Source of the DNA: Progne subis subis
Taxonomy: Eukaryota; Chordata; Aves; Passeriformes; Hirundinidae
Assembly: GCA_022316685.1 (NCBI GenBank)
Contig: JAKJHU010000005.1
Span: 19,136,707 to 19,200,706 of the forward strand
Length of the DNA stretch: 64,000 nucleotides
Direction of reading: 5' to 3'
Shown: piece after piece, positions 47,394 through 59,913 of the stretch
Layout of the letters: the number at the start of each line of letters is the position of its first letter
How positions within the stretch are numbered: position 1 is the first letter of the stretch
Translations under genes and position numbers: made by a program
Notes under the pieces: generated by a model
What the model saw: the letters and a program-made list of their open reading frames with translations, nothing else
Database searches by the model: none
Told to the model about the DNA's origin: nothing

Positions 47394-49573
47394 GAAAACC
47401 TGGGTTTGGAACTGAGACCAGAGAGCAGCCTAGGCGGTTTGTGGGTGTTTTCTGTAAGTGGTTCAGTAGTGAAGGTGTGATAACCTGATAAAAGTGAACT
47501 CCTGATAAAGGAGTCAGATCTCCATCACCCAGATCTACTGAACAGGATGGGAAGGGAACCTACTCGCGGGTACACTGGTAGTGTAACAGTTTGTCTGAAC
47601 ATAACTAGAACTCCTGTTTCAGTGTGGCTGGAAACTTTGTTGTATATCAGGAGAAATCCAGACAAAAAGGCAGTTCCAGGAGAGACACTACAATGTCAGC
47701 CTAATGCAGTGTGACACACTGAGTGAAACACAATCTCTCATAATAATTTACTGTATTACCAAAATCTTGCCAGGTTCTTGATGGTTCTATTAGAAATGGA
47801 CAACAGAATATCCACAAGTAGCATGTCACAGAGCATTGATTGACACCTGCTCATCTTTATTTTTTATAGCCTCTTTCTACAACTAAAATAGTAAATAAAG
47901 TCCTAGTTTTCCTGCTAGTAAATGAAACAGGTGCTGTGTCCATTTCAAAACAAGTATTTTATTATACTATTGACTCAAGAGCAGCAAAATTCATTCATCC
48001 CAAGAATCTTCACTGCTCTTCTTTGAGTTTTTACAAGACTTATAAAAAAGTCATTACGGCTCATAGCATAAAAATATTTTCCCATTAAAACAGTGGCCTG
48101 CTTTTAATAAATCCCAAAGTTATTGTTGGCTCTGGATTTCAACATGTAACCAAATGAATATTTTTTGTGTGTAAGTCCTGAAACTTAATATACCCTGTAA
48201 AACTGCTCAAATTCTTCAACAACTCATTTAGTCTATGCAGATGTCAGGAGAGACAAAGCTGTATTTTAAACTATTATATAGCCATGATAGACCTTTCATT
48301 CATTACTATTATCTCCATAAGTAGGAAAGGTTGTATTGGCAACATTTCTACTGGATTGCTGTGGAAAGAGAAATTTGCCTTCAGTGCTATCAAGAGGATA
48401 ACCTACTTGAGATTTTTCTGCATAGGTGGTGCAGTTTTTCAGATGGATAATAATGATATATGGGGGAACATTTATTCTTTCTTTTGGAGATGAGTGAGGT
48501 AAGTTGTTGGTTATCTGACTAGTTTCCTTGAGATAAAATTTCATCCATTAAATTCAAAGGAAAAGTAGTTGTTGCATTTGCCACTATTGTCATTTCGTCC
48601 CCTGTTTTTAAACACAAAAGATACTCCAAAAAGGTCTGTTTAAGTCAGTCTTTTCTGCATCTGAAGGAAGAATAGGTTTGGTTGTTCTCTCAACTTCATT
48701 CCATGTGGAAGGCTCTGCACTGAACCATGGTAAAATATTTAATTGATTTTCTTTTCATGACCAAAGTATTTTATATTTATAGTATGAATTATCTTTCATG
48801 TAATCTTATCATGGCTCCCTCTCAAGAAACCACCCTTACTCTGGAGCACCATACAAAACCACAGCTCTCATGTGCTTCAAGCCCCTCTGCTTCTGAGGGT
48901 TTCAGCAAATGGCTGGTACTCAGCACTTCCCTGGAAACTCACACTGTACTGGCTTTAACCAAAATTAAGTGAATAATTATAGTAAGGGATTTAGCTATGC
49001 ATAAGTGACATAAATACACAGAGAATGCCTTCAGCCAGTCTCCAGCTTGGGTGTGACAATGATTTGGAATACCGAGGTATTCTTATCACAACATTTTGGG
49101 GGGCTTATTTAGATTAAAATAGCCATTTCTGTTGTGTTTAATGCTGGACTCAGTACCATCAGACATATGGACAAAATTTTGACAGCCAAATGAAAATTAG
49201 GCTCCTCTTGAAATCCATGCATCTCTATATCCTTACAATTTTGATAGAACCTAACAATCTTTTTGGGGTTTTTTGGTTGGTTGGTTGGTTTTTCTCAGGG
49301 CTGTGAGCTTCTACATCTTCAAAGTTATTTAGTTAACAGCACCCTGGGACCACGATGGCAGAGAAGAGACAAATAACTGAACTTTACAGCATCTGAGTGA
49401 AGGCTTTCATGGGACTATAGATATGTATTTTAGAAAAGCATTTAAAGGCTTTAGATGATACAGAGCATGCCAGAATTGGGAGAGAGCATCAGAAAAAAAG
49501 CCTTGCCAAGGGTTTTTCTCAGTAAAGGTGGAAAGATAACCTGCTTGAAAGGTTTTTTATAACAGAAACTTAC
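47394..49573. other. Unique non-coding DNA
   Basis: No gene seen. The frame 48284-48493 (+) ends just before a donor-like GAG|GTAAGT at 48499, but no acceptor pairs with it. A short (GGTT)4 occurs at about 49274-49290. Confidence 0.55.
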
Positions 49574-49707
49574 CTGTAACATTACAGTACACATAGAACC
49601 ACCAGCAGAGATGTCTGTAATGTGAAATGTCTCCCCCCGAATTTGGTTGGCTTGAGTGCGTCTGCTCTGCCTGAGGTGGCTGCTCGAAGCTTTTGCTCAC
49701 ATAGTGT
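49574..49707 (-). other. Candidate exon (134 bp) with strong splice sites
   Basis: On the minus strand a pyrimidine tract CCTTTCTCTCTGTAG ends at 49708. It is followed by 134 bases and then the near-ideal donor ACAG|GTAAGTTT (first intron base 49573). One of three frames is open throughout (phase 1 entry, 44 codons). A second frame is open after a TGA close to the 5' edge and reads protein-like toward the donor (GETFHITDISAGGS). Neither translation is recognised as a known family. It could be a coding exon, a lncRNA exon or a chance pair of sites. Confidence 0.27.
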
Positions 49708-50701
49708 CTACAGAGAGAAAGGCTGGCCAGTTCCTAGATTCAAAAAGAAAGGCATAATTACAGATCACATGACTTAAAAATGACATTTTGAAGAACAATT
49801 TTCCATTTTTGTGTTTCTAAAATCCTTCTTACCACCCATGAACATCAGCAAAACCCAGGAGGACAGCAAGCACTCAGTACCACAGGACCTGCTGTGTAAC
49901 GGCTTAGGGTGACTTTGTTTTTCTCAAGTGGAAAAGTTTGGTGACTAAAGGCTCAATCTATGGCCTTTCTCTTGACAGTTATAAAAGCTGCCTGCACAGA
50001 GAGGCAATTTTCTGAAAATAAACCGAGCACAGCACTGGTGCTCCAACCCAACCAGCTTCAGTCACAGAGCAGCCCCGTGAACTTCCCTCTCCAACAGAGC
50101 TGGCAGTGTTGTGGGTAGAGGCAATACCCAAAGAGCTGCCACAATGGCTGTCCTTGTCATTCCTCAGGAAATTCCTCAGCTGGCAGCCATTTCAGTAGAG
50201 GGAGGCTTTTCCCCCCTTTTTTTGGAAACCTGTTCCAAGGGTTTCTTTTAACCCCGACCGCAGCTTCCCTCTGCATGCTAACAAAGCAGAGAGCAAAGGA
50301 AGCAATCTTTAGTCAGCTCTGCTCTGAAGGGCTGGCAGAAGCTGGAGTGCAGAAATGGGGAAAAACCTGCCGGGGGAAGCACTGAGGTGCGTGGTTGCAC
50401 AGGGGACCATGCAAGGGGCAGGGAACTGACTCTAGAAATATTGGCAGCACTCCAACCTGAAGCCAAACCTGCTGATTGCTGCCTTCTTCAAAGAAATCTA
50501 AATGAGTAAATAGACATCTGATAAAGGAGTCAAAAGCACTGCATGTCAAATAATATGAAATTAGACATTGCAGTCTTCTGCTACAAATCCTCTAGCATTC
50601 TCCCATGAAGTCATGAAGTAGCAATACAGACATTTTTAAAAGAAGTTCTACAGCAAAAAGAAGCTCTGGAGTGCAACTAAAGATGTGTTGTGTTTACTTC
50701 C
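49708..50701. other. Non-coding DNA, moderately GC-rich at 50040-50470
   Basis: No gene recognised. A TATAAAAG string lies at 49980-49987, but no other promoter feature supports it. The frames 50278-50549 (-) overlap each other and are not protein-like. Confidence 0.5.
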
Positions 50702-50874
50702 TTTTTTGTTTTGTGTTTTGTTTGGGTTTTTTTTTTGGGGGGGTGTGTTTTTTTTGTTTGGTTGGGGGGTGTTGGGTTTTTTTGTTTGTTTTGGGGTGGT
50801 TTTTGTTTGTGTGTTTGTTTTTGTTTGGTTTGTTTTGGATTTTTTGGTTTTTTGTGTGTGTATGTGTATGTGTG
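50702..50874 (+). repeat. G/T-only tract, 173 bp
   Basis: 173 bases containing no C and only three A (50839, 50862, 50868). G runs of 7, 6, 4 and 3 occur at 50737, 50764, 50793, 50724 and 50774, giving G-quadruplex potential on the plus strand. It ends in (TG)n-like DNA. Four overlapping spurious frames cross it (50671-50929). Confidence 0.95.
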
Positions 50875-52076
50875 AAAAAATGTACCATAGTTTAGAGTTA
50901 TTGTAAGACTTAATCAAGGAAAATAACATTATTATCTCAAGCAGCTTATGGAAGTGGGTTAAAATTAATATGACTTAGCCTATTTTATGTGAAGACACCT
51001 AGAAGGGTAAACTTAATTTTCCAGACATGCAGGAAGGAAAGAATTAAAATCCTCTGCTCTGATCGCTGATCAGATTATAATTAATAAGATGCCTTTTACA
51101 TACTTAATATATTGTATAACATTGAGGCAAAGGTAAGGTTGTTTGGTGGCTTTTAATGTGAAAATATATATGTTTCTATTTTGGTGGTTTTAATCTTGCA
51201 TTTGTAAGACTTTCTGATCTTACAATGTTTGTTTTAAGAGTGCCACAACAGCCACATAAAAGGATTTTATGCCAAATCACTGCCACGTATGTTCTCAGCT
51301 TCACTATAGATTTTATCTGGGAATATGTATGTGCATTCAGTCACTTGATACAGAACAGTTAAGCAGCAATCAGGAAGCTTATTTTCAGTATCAAAGTGGA
51401 GTTACAGTCTCTTCCCCCAAAAGGGTGTTTGCAGACAGGCATCTGGAGAAGCCCATCACTGCCCAAGACATCCCTAACTACATGAAGTCAGTGTCTGTCC
51501 CTGCAGTTATCTGGGCAAGTGACATCAGCACGTTATTTCAGCCAAAGGATGATATACAGATCAAAGTTTTCTTGCATTTTTGAGAGATTTTAATTTAATT
51601 TGAAAAGTTATGCTCCTAAAAATTTTGTATTTGTCGAATCATCCCTTAATTTTCAATTTATTATTTAGAAACATCACCTAATTTCCATTTTAAAGTGCAG
51701 CTGTTGCCCATTTCCCTTATTTCTCTTTGTTTTTATAATATACTATTTTCTGCAATGATCTCCCTGCCAAAAATAAAAAATATTTTCTCTACTGACTAAT
51801 GTCAGTACTTTTGAAATAAATTTCTCCTACAGAGAGTTATAACTTCAATAACATCAAAGAAGCTTTATAAATGGTATACAACTAGACAAAAAATATTTGT
51901 CAGCGTAATTTCACGTCTCTGCCATCTCTTTTGGACAGGGACAGGAGTTTTGCTTTCCAGCAGCATCTGAGGCATTGGCCTCCACTTTGTATATAGGATT
52001 ATTTGTGTCAAAGCAATTTTGCATGCTTTTCAGCCGTAATGCTCAAGGGCAGCCGAGATCTATGACATTTTGCAGT
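50875..52076. other. Non-coding DNA, possible conserved stretches
   Basis: Frame 51269-51583 (+, 104 codons) is unrecognised. 51900-52350 has balanced, non-repetitive composition that may mark a conserved element around the ZNF143-type motif. Confidence 0.45.
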
Positions 52077-52096
52077 TGCATGCTGGGAGGAGTAGT
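52077..52096 (-). promoter_or_regulatory. ZNF143/THAP11-type site (SBS)
   Basis: The minus strand reads ACTACTCCTCCCAGCATGCA. It keeps both halves of the ZNF143/THAP11 composite site, ACTAC and TCCCAGCATGC, at the canonical 3-base spacing, and differs from the standard form only in the three spacer bases. Such sites usually lie at promoters or chromatin-loop anchors. No CpG island or exon is evident next to this one, so a distal role or chance is possible. Confidence 0.5.
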
Positions 52097-53873
52097 CCCC
52101 CACAGGGCATACTTCTCTTATTAAAGGGATTACAATCTCCCCATTTTCTGCATATCTGATTTACATCTTCAGCTCCATGCAAGCTGCCAATGCAATCGCT
52201 TAGTTGGGCAACATTTGGATGTTTCTCTCTTAGGTTTTCCAGCCAGTTTTAATATACAATATCTCTTCTGTTCAGATCTTGGCTGTGTTGAACTTTCTTT
52301 TCTGGAGCTGCAAAATATCATAAGTTTGGCTGCCTAGCACCACTGTCTAATGTAATACTCCCTAACCCGTCTTTAAAAAGCCTGCCAAAGTCAGATTACT
52401 GCAAACATGAAGATCAGATATGTCTAATATAACTTTAGAAAAACCATGTGCTGTTTCCACATTGCTATTATTGTTCTGGAAAGAAAAGCAGCAACAAAAG
52501 GATTTGACATCTACTGTCTGCTCTGGTAGTTGCAGTGGCTACTTAAAAGAAATAGATATAATCCACATGGCAGTCCTGCAGGACATCTACATTTATTTTA
52601 AATTATTTTAATACAAATTCTAATTAGGCTGCAAATCTCATATATGACCCTTTCTTCACAAAAACAAAACAAAACTTAAAACTTTCAGAATGTATTATCT
52701 TTCTATATTGGAAATACTCATGCATGACACAATCAAAGCATTTTCCACCACAGTTAAAGGAAATGCCTCCTTCTATTTCTCTGCCAATCTGACACAAAAA
52801 TGTCAGAGCAGAGGCTCGGGAGAGGTCTCTGTTTTTCAGACGTAGAGTTTTCTGTTTCTCACTGAAGTAGACCCATTGTACTATTGAAAAAGTACTCTGA
52901 AAACTTTTATGTTTTATAAATGTAAAAACAATTGATAATGTGTTCTGTATATTCTCAGAAAAAAGCTCCCAGCTTCAAACAAATTTCTTAAGTTTAGAGA
53001 CATTAGTAAGGTTGATCAGATAAGGGATTTCTTTCTGAGAGATGGATAAATTCTTAACATTTCATGGAGCTGTGAAAAAACCCCATCATAGTAGTATTAC
53101 TATAGCTAGTTTTCATGTCCATGGAGCCAAAAAACATAGTCCGTTGTACTACTAATTCCCTGCTATTAAAATGGATGTTACAAGGAATTGTCCAGTCAAT
53201 CATTAAATCACAGCTGTGCAAAAAATCCAGTACAGTAATTATCCTATAGCTACTAGACTTCCCAGGTTCTTCTTCAGGTGTGCAGTCAGTTTTCCTGGAA
53301 AGACAAGTTTGAGAGATGTTAACGCTGTAATGCTGAAGCCAGTAAGAGGAATGGTTACTTTGAATGACTTCAGTTTGGAAATTATCACTGTAAAATCAGT
53401 CGTTGTAAAATCAGTATGACTGACCAAGGGCAAAAAGAGTAGACTTTGGCTACATTTGTTTGGCGCCAGTGACCTAAAAACCTCACAGAAAAAGAAAATT
53501 GTACCTCTATAATGTTTAGATTACCTTCCCCTTTGCACTACTTATGAGCTCTGAACATCGTCCCCTTAAGCAAAGTTGTCATCTCCACAATGCTTTGGGA
53601 GAAATGTGGGTTTTGTATGAGGACTTCTCTCCATCAGAAGAAATTACAGCAAAAATATAATTACCTGCAAGGAGTGTACAATCATACTAATCTTTGGCAT
53701 TTATTCTCCAAACAGTGTTTTGTGGGCAGTCCTTGAAGGTAAAGACATGCAAATAAGACACCTGGGAATTTCTGCAACACAAGATGCTCCTGAAGTACTG
53801 AGCATGTTGGTGGCATGACATTCTTTACATATTTTGTGCTGACTGTATCTTGAAAGCTTCTAAACTTTAGCCA
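52097..53873. other. Unique non-coding DNA
   Basis: No gene seen. A short direct repeat GTAAAATCAGT occurs twice at about 53390 and 53404. Confidence 0.58.
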
Positions 53874-54018
53874 GAATGCCTTAGCTTAGTTGCTTGAGCA
53901 TGGTGCTAGTAACACCAAGCTTGTGGGTTTGATCCCTGTATGGGCCACTCACTTTAGAGTTGAATTTGATGATCTCTGTGGGACCCTTCTAACTTGGAAT
54001 TTTCTGTGAGTCTGTGAA
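53874..54018 (+). mobile_element. tRNA-Ile-derived SINE with CR1-like tail (TguSINE1-type)
   Basis: Positions 53874-53947 align along their length to a tRNA-Ile: TAGCTTAGTTGCTTGAGCA (A-box and D-arm region), TGGTGCTAGTAACACCA (anticodon arm), GGTTTGATCC as the B box at 53926-53935, and TGGGCCA at the acceptor end. The next 70 bases (TTGATGATCTCTGTGGGACC onward) match the last part of avian CR1 and close with two degenerate TTCTGTGA-type units. This tRNA head plus CR1 tail is the structure of TguSINE1, a songbird SINE thought to be moved by CR1 machinery. It is not a functional tRNA gene: the head is fused to a CR1 tail and its arms carry mismatches. Confidence 0.87.
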
Positions 54019-57000
54019 AATGGACATGAAGTGACTGAAAAATATGGTGCACTGCTAACAGGATCGCTGGCTCTTCAGCTCCCAGCCATCTTCTCCCGAG
54101 TCCTCGGTGAGTGTCATGCTGACACCACTAGAGAATTTTTAAAAATGCATCTTCTAGAATTTGCATTGCCCTAACCTCCTCTCTCTAAGTCACCTCCTGA
54201 GAGACACGCTGTCAGCAGGGTCTATCCTGAGCCCTTGTATATCGATTGAGGGTCAAACACATTCTGTTTATGTGTATCACAGGTGACTTCTCAGGGGTGG
54301 AAAGACAGCCAGTACTGTAGCACTCAAAGAGCAGCAGCTGTCTGGCTGGAAACATGCTGGGTGTACCCAGGAACAGTAAGAGCGTCTCCTCTGAGCTAAC
54401 CTGCACGTGCTGCCTATCCTACAGCCTTTGGTGGAGTCCTTACTTCCAGCTACACCAGCAAGGACTTATTAAGCACTGATCATTAAATCCCTTGGGATGC
54501 ATTTGTATAATCCATGGAAACATGACTGCAGAATTCTCCGTGCCTTAGTACTGGCCCTGTAATCATTAGATAAATACTGCTTCTGCTAGAAAGTTATCAT
54601 CAATTAAAACAATATGCTCAAAAATATTTAATGGTCTCCATGCTAACCCCAGTCAGTACTCAGTATCTGAAAACTCTGTGGCCAAACTAACAGATACAAA
54701 TAATAAATTGGTGATTTTAAAATAAATAAATAAATACTGAAGCCATTTCTGTGATTAGGCAAACATTTCAGTGGGTATATGAATCTTGCTAACATGACAT
54801 TCACAGTCTAAGACAGATGTGGATTTTTCCACATTATGGTCTTAAGATAGGATATCCCATCAGTCCACTCCTCAGACAATTAGCATATTAGCTAAATTTG
54901 CTGACAGGCATTCTATGTGAGATTTATATCTCCTTTCAGTCCAAGTGAAATATTTGTCTTTTTGCAATGTTTTCCAAGAACATACAGCATGTTTGAGAAC
55001 TTTACTGTCCTATTTTGATAACTAAGTCCAAAACTAAGCTTAAAATGAATTGCCCAGCCCAGCTCTCATGAAATGTCAAACTGAAGCTGGCAAAGGAAGA
55101 TAACAGATCATAAAGGTGGCATTCTCAGGGAGCTAACTGCTGCCATTATGCTTTAAGCTCTCTCCATTGCTACTCTGTGTATCCTTACTTGGGTTTATAA
55201 CTTGGCTGCAAAAATGTTTTCTGGGCAAATCTTGGCAGACAAAGTCCTGGGCGCAAATACATTTTAAAATAAATTTCCACAAAAATAAAGGGAAAAATCT
55301 GTCTACAGTGGGGCTTTGAGCAATGTATGGTCAAATTGGTAAGCTGATCTGGTAAGCTGCAATACACGCGGGTGCAAGCACTGAGGGTTAGCTCTGCCCA
55401 TCCTGTCACCATTCCCACAGAGGAATCGACACCACAGCTGTTTTCACCCTGAAAAAGACAGGTCTCTTGCACCAGCTCAGCTGAATCAGAAGTGGGCAGA
55501 AAAAGAAGCCACGATGCTTTCAGGGCTGAAGAAGCTTGTCCTCTTTGGAGCACCTGCAGGCAAAGGGCTAAGAACTCAGGGTCACAGTCTTGCCCCCACT
55601 TATGAGAGCCTGTGGCAGAGCTAGAGCTCAGCCCTTCCATGGAAAAGATTTGATGGTTCCTCATTTTGGGTGATTTGCAGACACCCATCTAGCATTCACA
55701 CCGTGTGTTCACTGAATTAGTGGAAAAAACCAATAGCATCCATACATCCTTCAGTGGTGTTTTCTCTGCTGGACTGCCAAAGAAAGTCAGAAATTTGTTA
55801 ATCCTCTTTAAGGTTCCCAGTACAAGACAGTGCACATAGTTTCCTGTCTCACAAACAGACCACCACACAAGGAAGTAAAGTACTTTTAAGTTACTCAGAG
55901 TCAGAGTAAATTAAGACCTGTCCCACTTACCTGCTCTTTTGATGGCATTTTAGTCACAGTAGAAAGGTTTCAGCAGTGTTGAGATAGTTTATGGTTCTTC
56001 CATCTTGAATCAGGACTTATCCCAGAGACTCTGCCAAGCAAAGAGCTGCTAATTTCACCAGAATATCTGAAATATGCAAGGAACTCTTCTATTTTTTTAT
56101 GGCCAGAGTCAGATACCACTCACTTGTATTGCAGCAGTCATGCTATATGGCAAGGATGCATGATATGGCCAGATCATCTGTGTGTGGCTGTGGGGAAGAC
56201 TGGGAAGGACTCCTGTACTCCCACCTTGTTTTTATTCAACAAAAATCATAGCTCTTTTTGAACTAGAGATGTTTGTAAATGACAGCTAAATTCAGGACAG
56301 AGAAAAAAGTTTCTGATTAATAAGAAAGAAATGCAGAACTTTCAAAACCGTTCATTTCAACATTTCTAAAAGAACATGTTTTATTTTTCTGGATTAGGCT
56401 CAAAAAGCACATTAAAAAATATTCCATTTAAAAAACCCAAAACAACTTACCAACAAAAAGCAAACCAGCCAGAGATGAAAATGATAGCATCTAGCCCATA
56501 GTTTGAGCCCTCTATTTGCACATGAGGAGCATTTTGAGCATCCTATCTTCCTGGAGAGGGCACTCATTCACCTTTGAACAAGTCATTCTCATCTGTCCTT
56601 TCTGTCCCCATGAAAGTATATTTGCTTCAAACCACCCCAATATCTGACTGGTTAGGGGGTACACAGCCTTGGTTTAATACTCGTGTTCTGACTCAAGCTC
56701 TAAGAAGAAGCACTTCCATTCTCTTCTTCTCAGTTTTAAAGAAAGAAAAGGAGCAACAACAGGTAAAAATTCTGAAACAACATAACCTTAGTTTCCATTT
56801 TGGCCATTGAGACGTCATAGGACATTAATTCTCATAGACCAAGTATAAGTTTTAACAAATCTGTACACTTTCAGAAAAATATGTCTTCAGTTCCTCAACA
56901 CTGTCCAGTGAAATATTATCACATTACGTGGTTGAGACACAAGTTCAAACAATGACTTTCACAAAAGATTTAATGTGGTAACATTGTTCTAGTAGAACTA

Positions 57001-57491
57001 GAGGGTAGATTTATAATCTAGAAGATCTAGAAAAATTGAAAGAGAGTAGATTTGTATTAGCTCTTGGCATTGAACTTTATAGTATTGTCAAGAAATTATG
57101 ACTTTCTAGGAACAACATACAAAGAAACATCAAGGTCAATGCCTGATGTTACAGTGGGTAGGCAAATCAAGTCCTGATACTATGCATCCAGCTATTTCTG
57201 TTCAACACAGCTCCTGAGATGTTAGCTATTATTAGATTAGGCTTCTGGAAACATTTGACTAGATCACTATATCAGATATACCTTTTGACCTAATCATCCA
57301 CTCACACTAGCTGGTAGTAGGAAATACTATTTCACATGTCTTTCAATGCAAGAAGTCTCAGAAACTACTTTTTTACCAGTTCCCAATATGTGAGCAGAGA
57401 TGTCCCCTGGGGCACCTCTGGGAATTCACGCAGATTCACCTTTTCAAGATTTTATGCTTCTTTCTTCCTGTACACATACTGAAAATGAAGC
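54019..57491. other. Unique non-coding DNA with a chance 167-codon frame
   Basis: The minus frame 55185-55688 (167 codons) is the longest non-repetitive frame here. It shows no domain, signal peptide or membrane segment and sits in slightly GC-richer DNA. About one such frame is expected by chance in 64 kb. A donor-like GCAG|GTAAGT on the minus strand at 55931 has a nearby upstream AG but no open frame. (AAAT)4 lies at about 54721. Confidence 0.55.
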
Positions 57492-57514
57492 TATATGTAT
57501 ATGTATATGTATAC
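57492..57514 (+). repeat. Short (TATATG)n microsatellite
   Basis: About 3.5 copies of a TATATG hexamer. Confidence 0.85.
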
Positions 57515-59010
57515 TAAACTATAGGCTTTCCAAGTTGTACCAAGACATTCCAAATTTGAAATTTTTTTCTGCAGAAAACACACCAGCATTAAAAAAATGG
57601 GCCACCTGCATTTAGGAAATGCAGTAAAAATTAGCTTCAGCCATGTGTGAAATTAAATTAAACATATGAATTTAAAACATTTAATAAAGAAAACCTTGAT
57701 ATCTTTGTTTAAGGAATTTCATGGATGCCACCCTTAAAGATAATTGCAGTACAAAGAAATGGTGGGGTTGAATGTTGAACATATTATGAGAAAATTAAGT
57801 CGATGTGTGTAATCTAATATAAACACTGTTAAATGTTTGTTTTTCTTGGTTTTCTTATGCTCATTCTCTCTTCAAGTCACTTGGCATTCATTCTTCAGAA
57901 AACCAATTACTTCAGGGTTCTATTAGATTTATGTTCAGTGCTCTCAGTCAACTCTCTTATACTTATGAAACCTTATTCATGACGTGCGAGAAAAAGCCTG
58001 AAGAGATCTGAGATCCAGGGGATTGGCCAGGTTTGATAGAAAATATGAAACTCAGCCTCTGCAAAAGTCAGTCTTTTTGAGACTGCAGGGAAGTCCTTCA
58101 GAGTCACTCGGAGCTTAACTTGCTGCGGCAGCTGTGGCAGTATTTCAATGTTTAGGACTGGATGGAGATCTTACAACTGTTCCTCACCATTCTAGGTTTC
58201 TGTTCCAGTTTGTCATCAACCAGCTCAGACACTGGGCATCCATACATCCCTGCACACAGCTGACTGCAGCAGAGATACCAGCAGAGGCTCAGGACATGAG
58301 TGGGCATGAGGAGAACTTTATGACTGATGAAGGCTTTTAAAAGCTCAGCCGTGGTCATCAGCTGCATCCTTACAAAAGGCCAAACATCATTCCAGCTCCT
58401 TTGAAAGGAGACTGGGTTACAGTATTCTGGTAGACCAAGGCAGCAGTTTAAAATTAGCTATAATTAATAAGCTTGACAGCCTTTCAGATGGCTGCCATTT
58501 AGTCTTCACCAAGCTGAAAGAGGACTGCTCAATATTGGCATTTTCCTTTGCCTCTGCACTTAGTGTCCATTCTCCCACTTTCTCTCTCAATATAATAAGA
58601 TAAAATTTTGTTACAAACTCTGCTATAATTTCTCAGTAATCTGAGAGGATAACCACAGCTGCAGTTTCGAGGTTACCAGCAATTCCTGCTACTGGCAACT
58701 CTCCGCCACTCTTGTTAACAAAGTTGCCACAATTTTACCACAAATAGTAAGTCTGTGGCATACTGCATAACTTGCATACAATTGCAGTTAGCTTAACAAA
58801 GGGATCATTTCTGTTAACAATAGCTCTCTAAAACTGCTTGAAAATCGGGCTTCAGCCAAGCCAATCTGGTTTACATTATGCAAAGTATTTTAATGTGAAA
58901 CCTTTTAATAGAAATCATCACCCGAGTCACTTTGAGATTGTAACTCCTATCTGTAAGACTTGAAAAATTGATTGTAATACTTGCTTTTTGGATTATTTGT
59001 GCTGCTTTAT
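57515..59010. other. Non-coding DNA, possible conserved stretch 58620-58860
   Basis: No gene seen. 58620-58860 is non-repetitive with balanced composition and several GTTAAC/TTAACA strings, and may be a conserved non-coding element, though this is untested. Opposite-strand frames at 58134-58340 and 58152-58367 overlap and are unrecognised. Confidence 0.45.

Positions 59011-59043
<33 letters not shown>
59011..59043 (+). repeat. Compound dinucleotide repeat (AC)5(AG)n
   Basis: Five AC units switch to about 11 AG units. Confidence 0.95.
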
Positions 59044-59872
59044 AGTCATTGAAAGCATGCTTAGCCAAAACTTAAGTACAAGTTATTTTGTAAACACTAT
59101 TAAATTGCATGTTCAGCAAATCCATTTGGCTGCATTAGCTCATACATTCACGCAGCTTCTAATATCTTAAGCTGTGTTACCAGTAGTACAGAAGAAAGTC
59201 TATACTAAATTGTGCTGTGTTGCCTTTTGATTTCATAGGTTATAGAGGTCTTATATACAAAAATCTAAATCCATTAATACATAGCGATATCAAGGCAAAA
59301 CAGGCCTGGTTAAGGATTTTTAATGAAATGTGCTAAAATTTCACCTAAATTGATTAATTTGGACAAAGTTTCAGTTTCTAATGTCTTACTTTGCCGAACA
59401 CCACTGAAACATTGAATCATTATGGTTTTCATTGCATTATTTCTTTTGTTATATCTGCAAAACTATAAAATTAATTCTCCCAGATTAATTACAATTTAAT
59501 CAATGATTTTAAGCTGGGGCATTCTTCCTGTATTCCACAAGTCTCTCACTTCCATCTGAGTTACATTTTCAAAAGACCTCAAACATCAAAAAGTCTTCTG
59601 TAGAAAGCTAAATAATTGATATTTGTTACCAGAGCTGTTTTTGCAAAAAGTCCAGTCATTTAGCATGTAGTTTTTCAGAGGCACATGTAATCAGGTATGT
59701 CATTACATGTACATTTTGCGTATAGTCAAATTGTTCAATAATTCTTCTTGTTTTATGAGTTAGCATATCTCTGAGAAGTATAGACAATTTAAACACTGAC
59801 GGTTGTGGTTTTGATCTAAGAAAACATTGTGGCTGATCATATAGGAAAATTCCTTCTTAAAATACTTAGGAG

Positions 59873-59875
<3 letters not shown>
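59044..59875. other. Unique AT-rich DNA
   Basis: Non-repetitive AT-rich DNA with many ATTAAT/TAATTA strings at 59290-59520. No gene seen. Confidence 0.55.

Positions 59876-59908
<33 letters not shown>
59876..59908 (+). repeat. Dinucleotide repeat (TA)16
   Basis: About 16 uninterrupted TA units. Confidence 0.96.

Positions 59909-59913
<5 letters not shown>

Noticed and set aside
46815..47480. 221-codon plus-strand frame
   Set aside because: Translation of (CCTTT)71 and (CCCCTT)15 with short unique ends. Not a protein gene.
49980..49987. TATAAAAG as a promoter
   Set aside because: An 8-base AT-rich string is expected by chance in 64 kb. No initiator, CpG context or exon follows.
53874..53947. 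Functional tRNA-Ile gene
   Set aside because: The arms carry mismatches, the head is fused to a CR1 tail and no terminator T-run follows at once. It is a SINE head.
55185..55688. 167-codon minus-strand frame
   Set aside because: Unrecognised, no domain or signal, and length within chance expectation. The nearby donor at 55931 is not linked to it by a usable acceptor.
55931..56030. Possible minus-strand 5' exon ending ATGCCATCAAAAGAGCAG|GTAAGT
   Set aside because: The donor is good but the acceptor tract is weak and all three frames contain stops. It could at most be an untranslated exon, and nothing supports a downstream partner.
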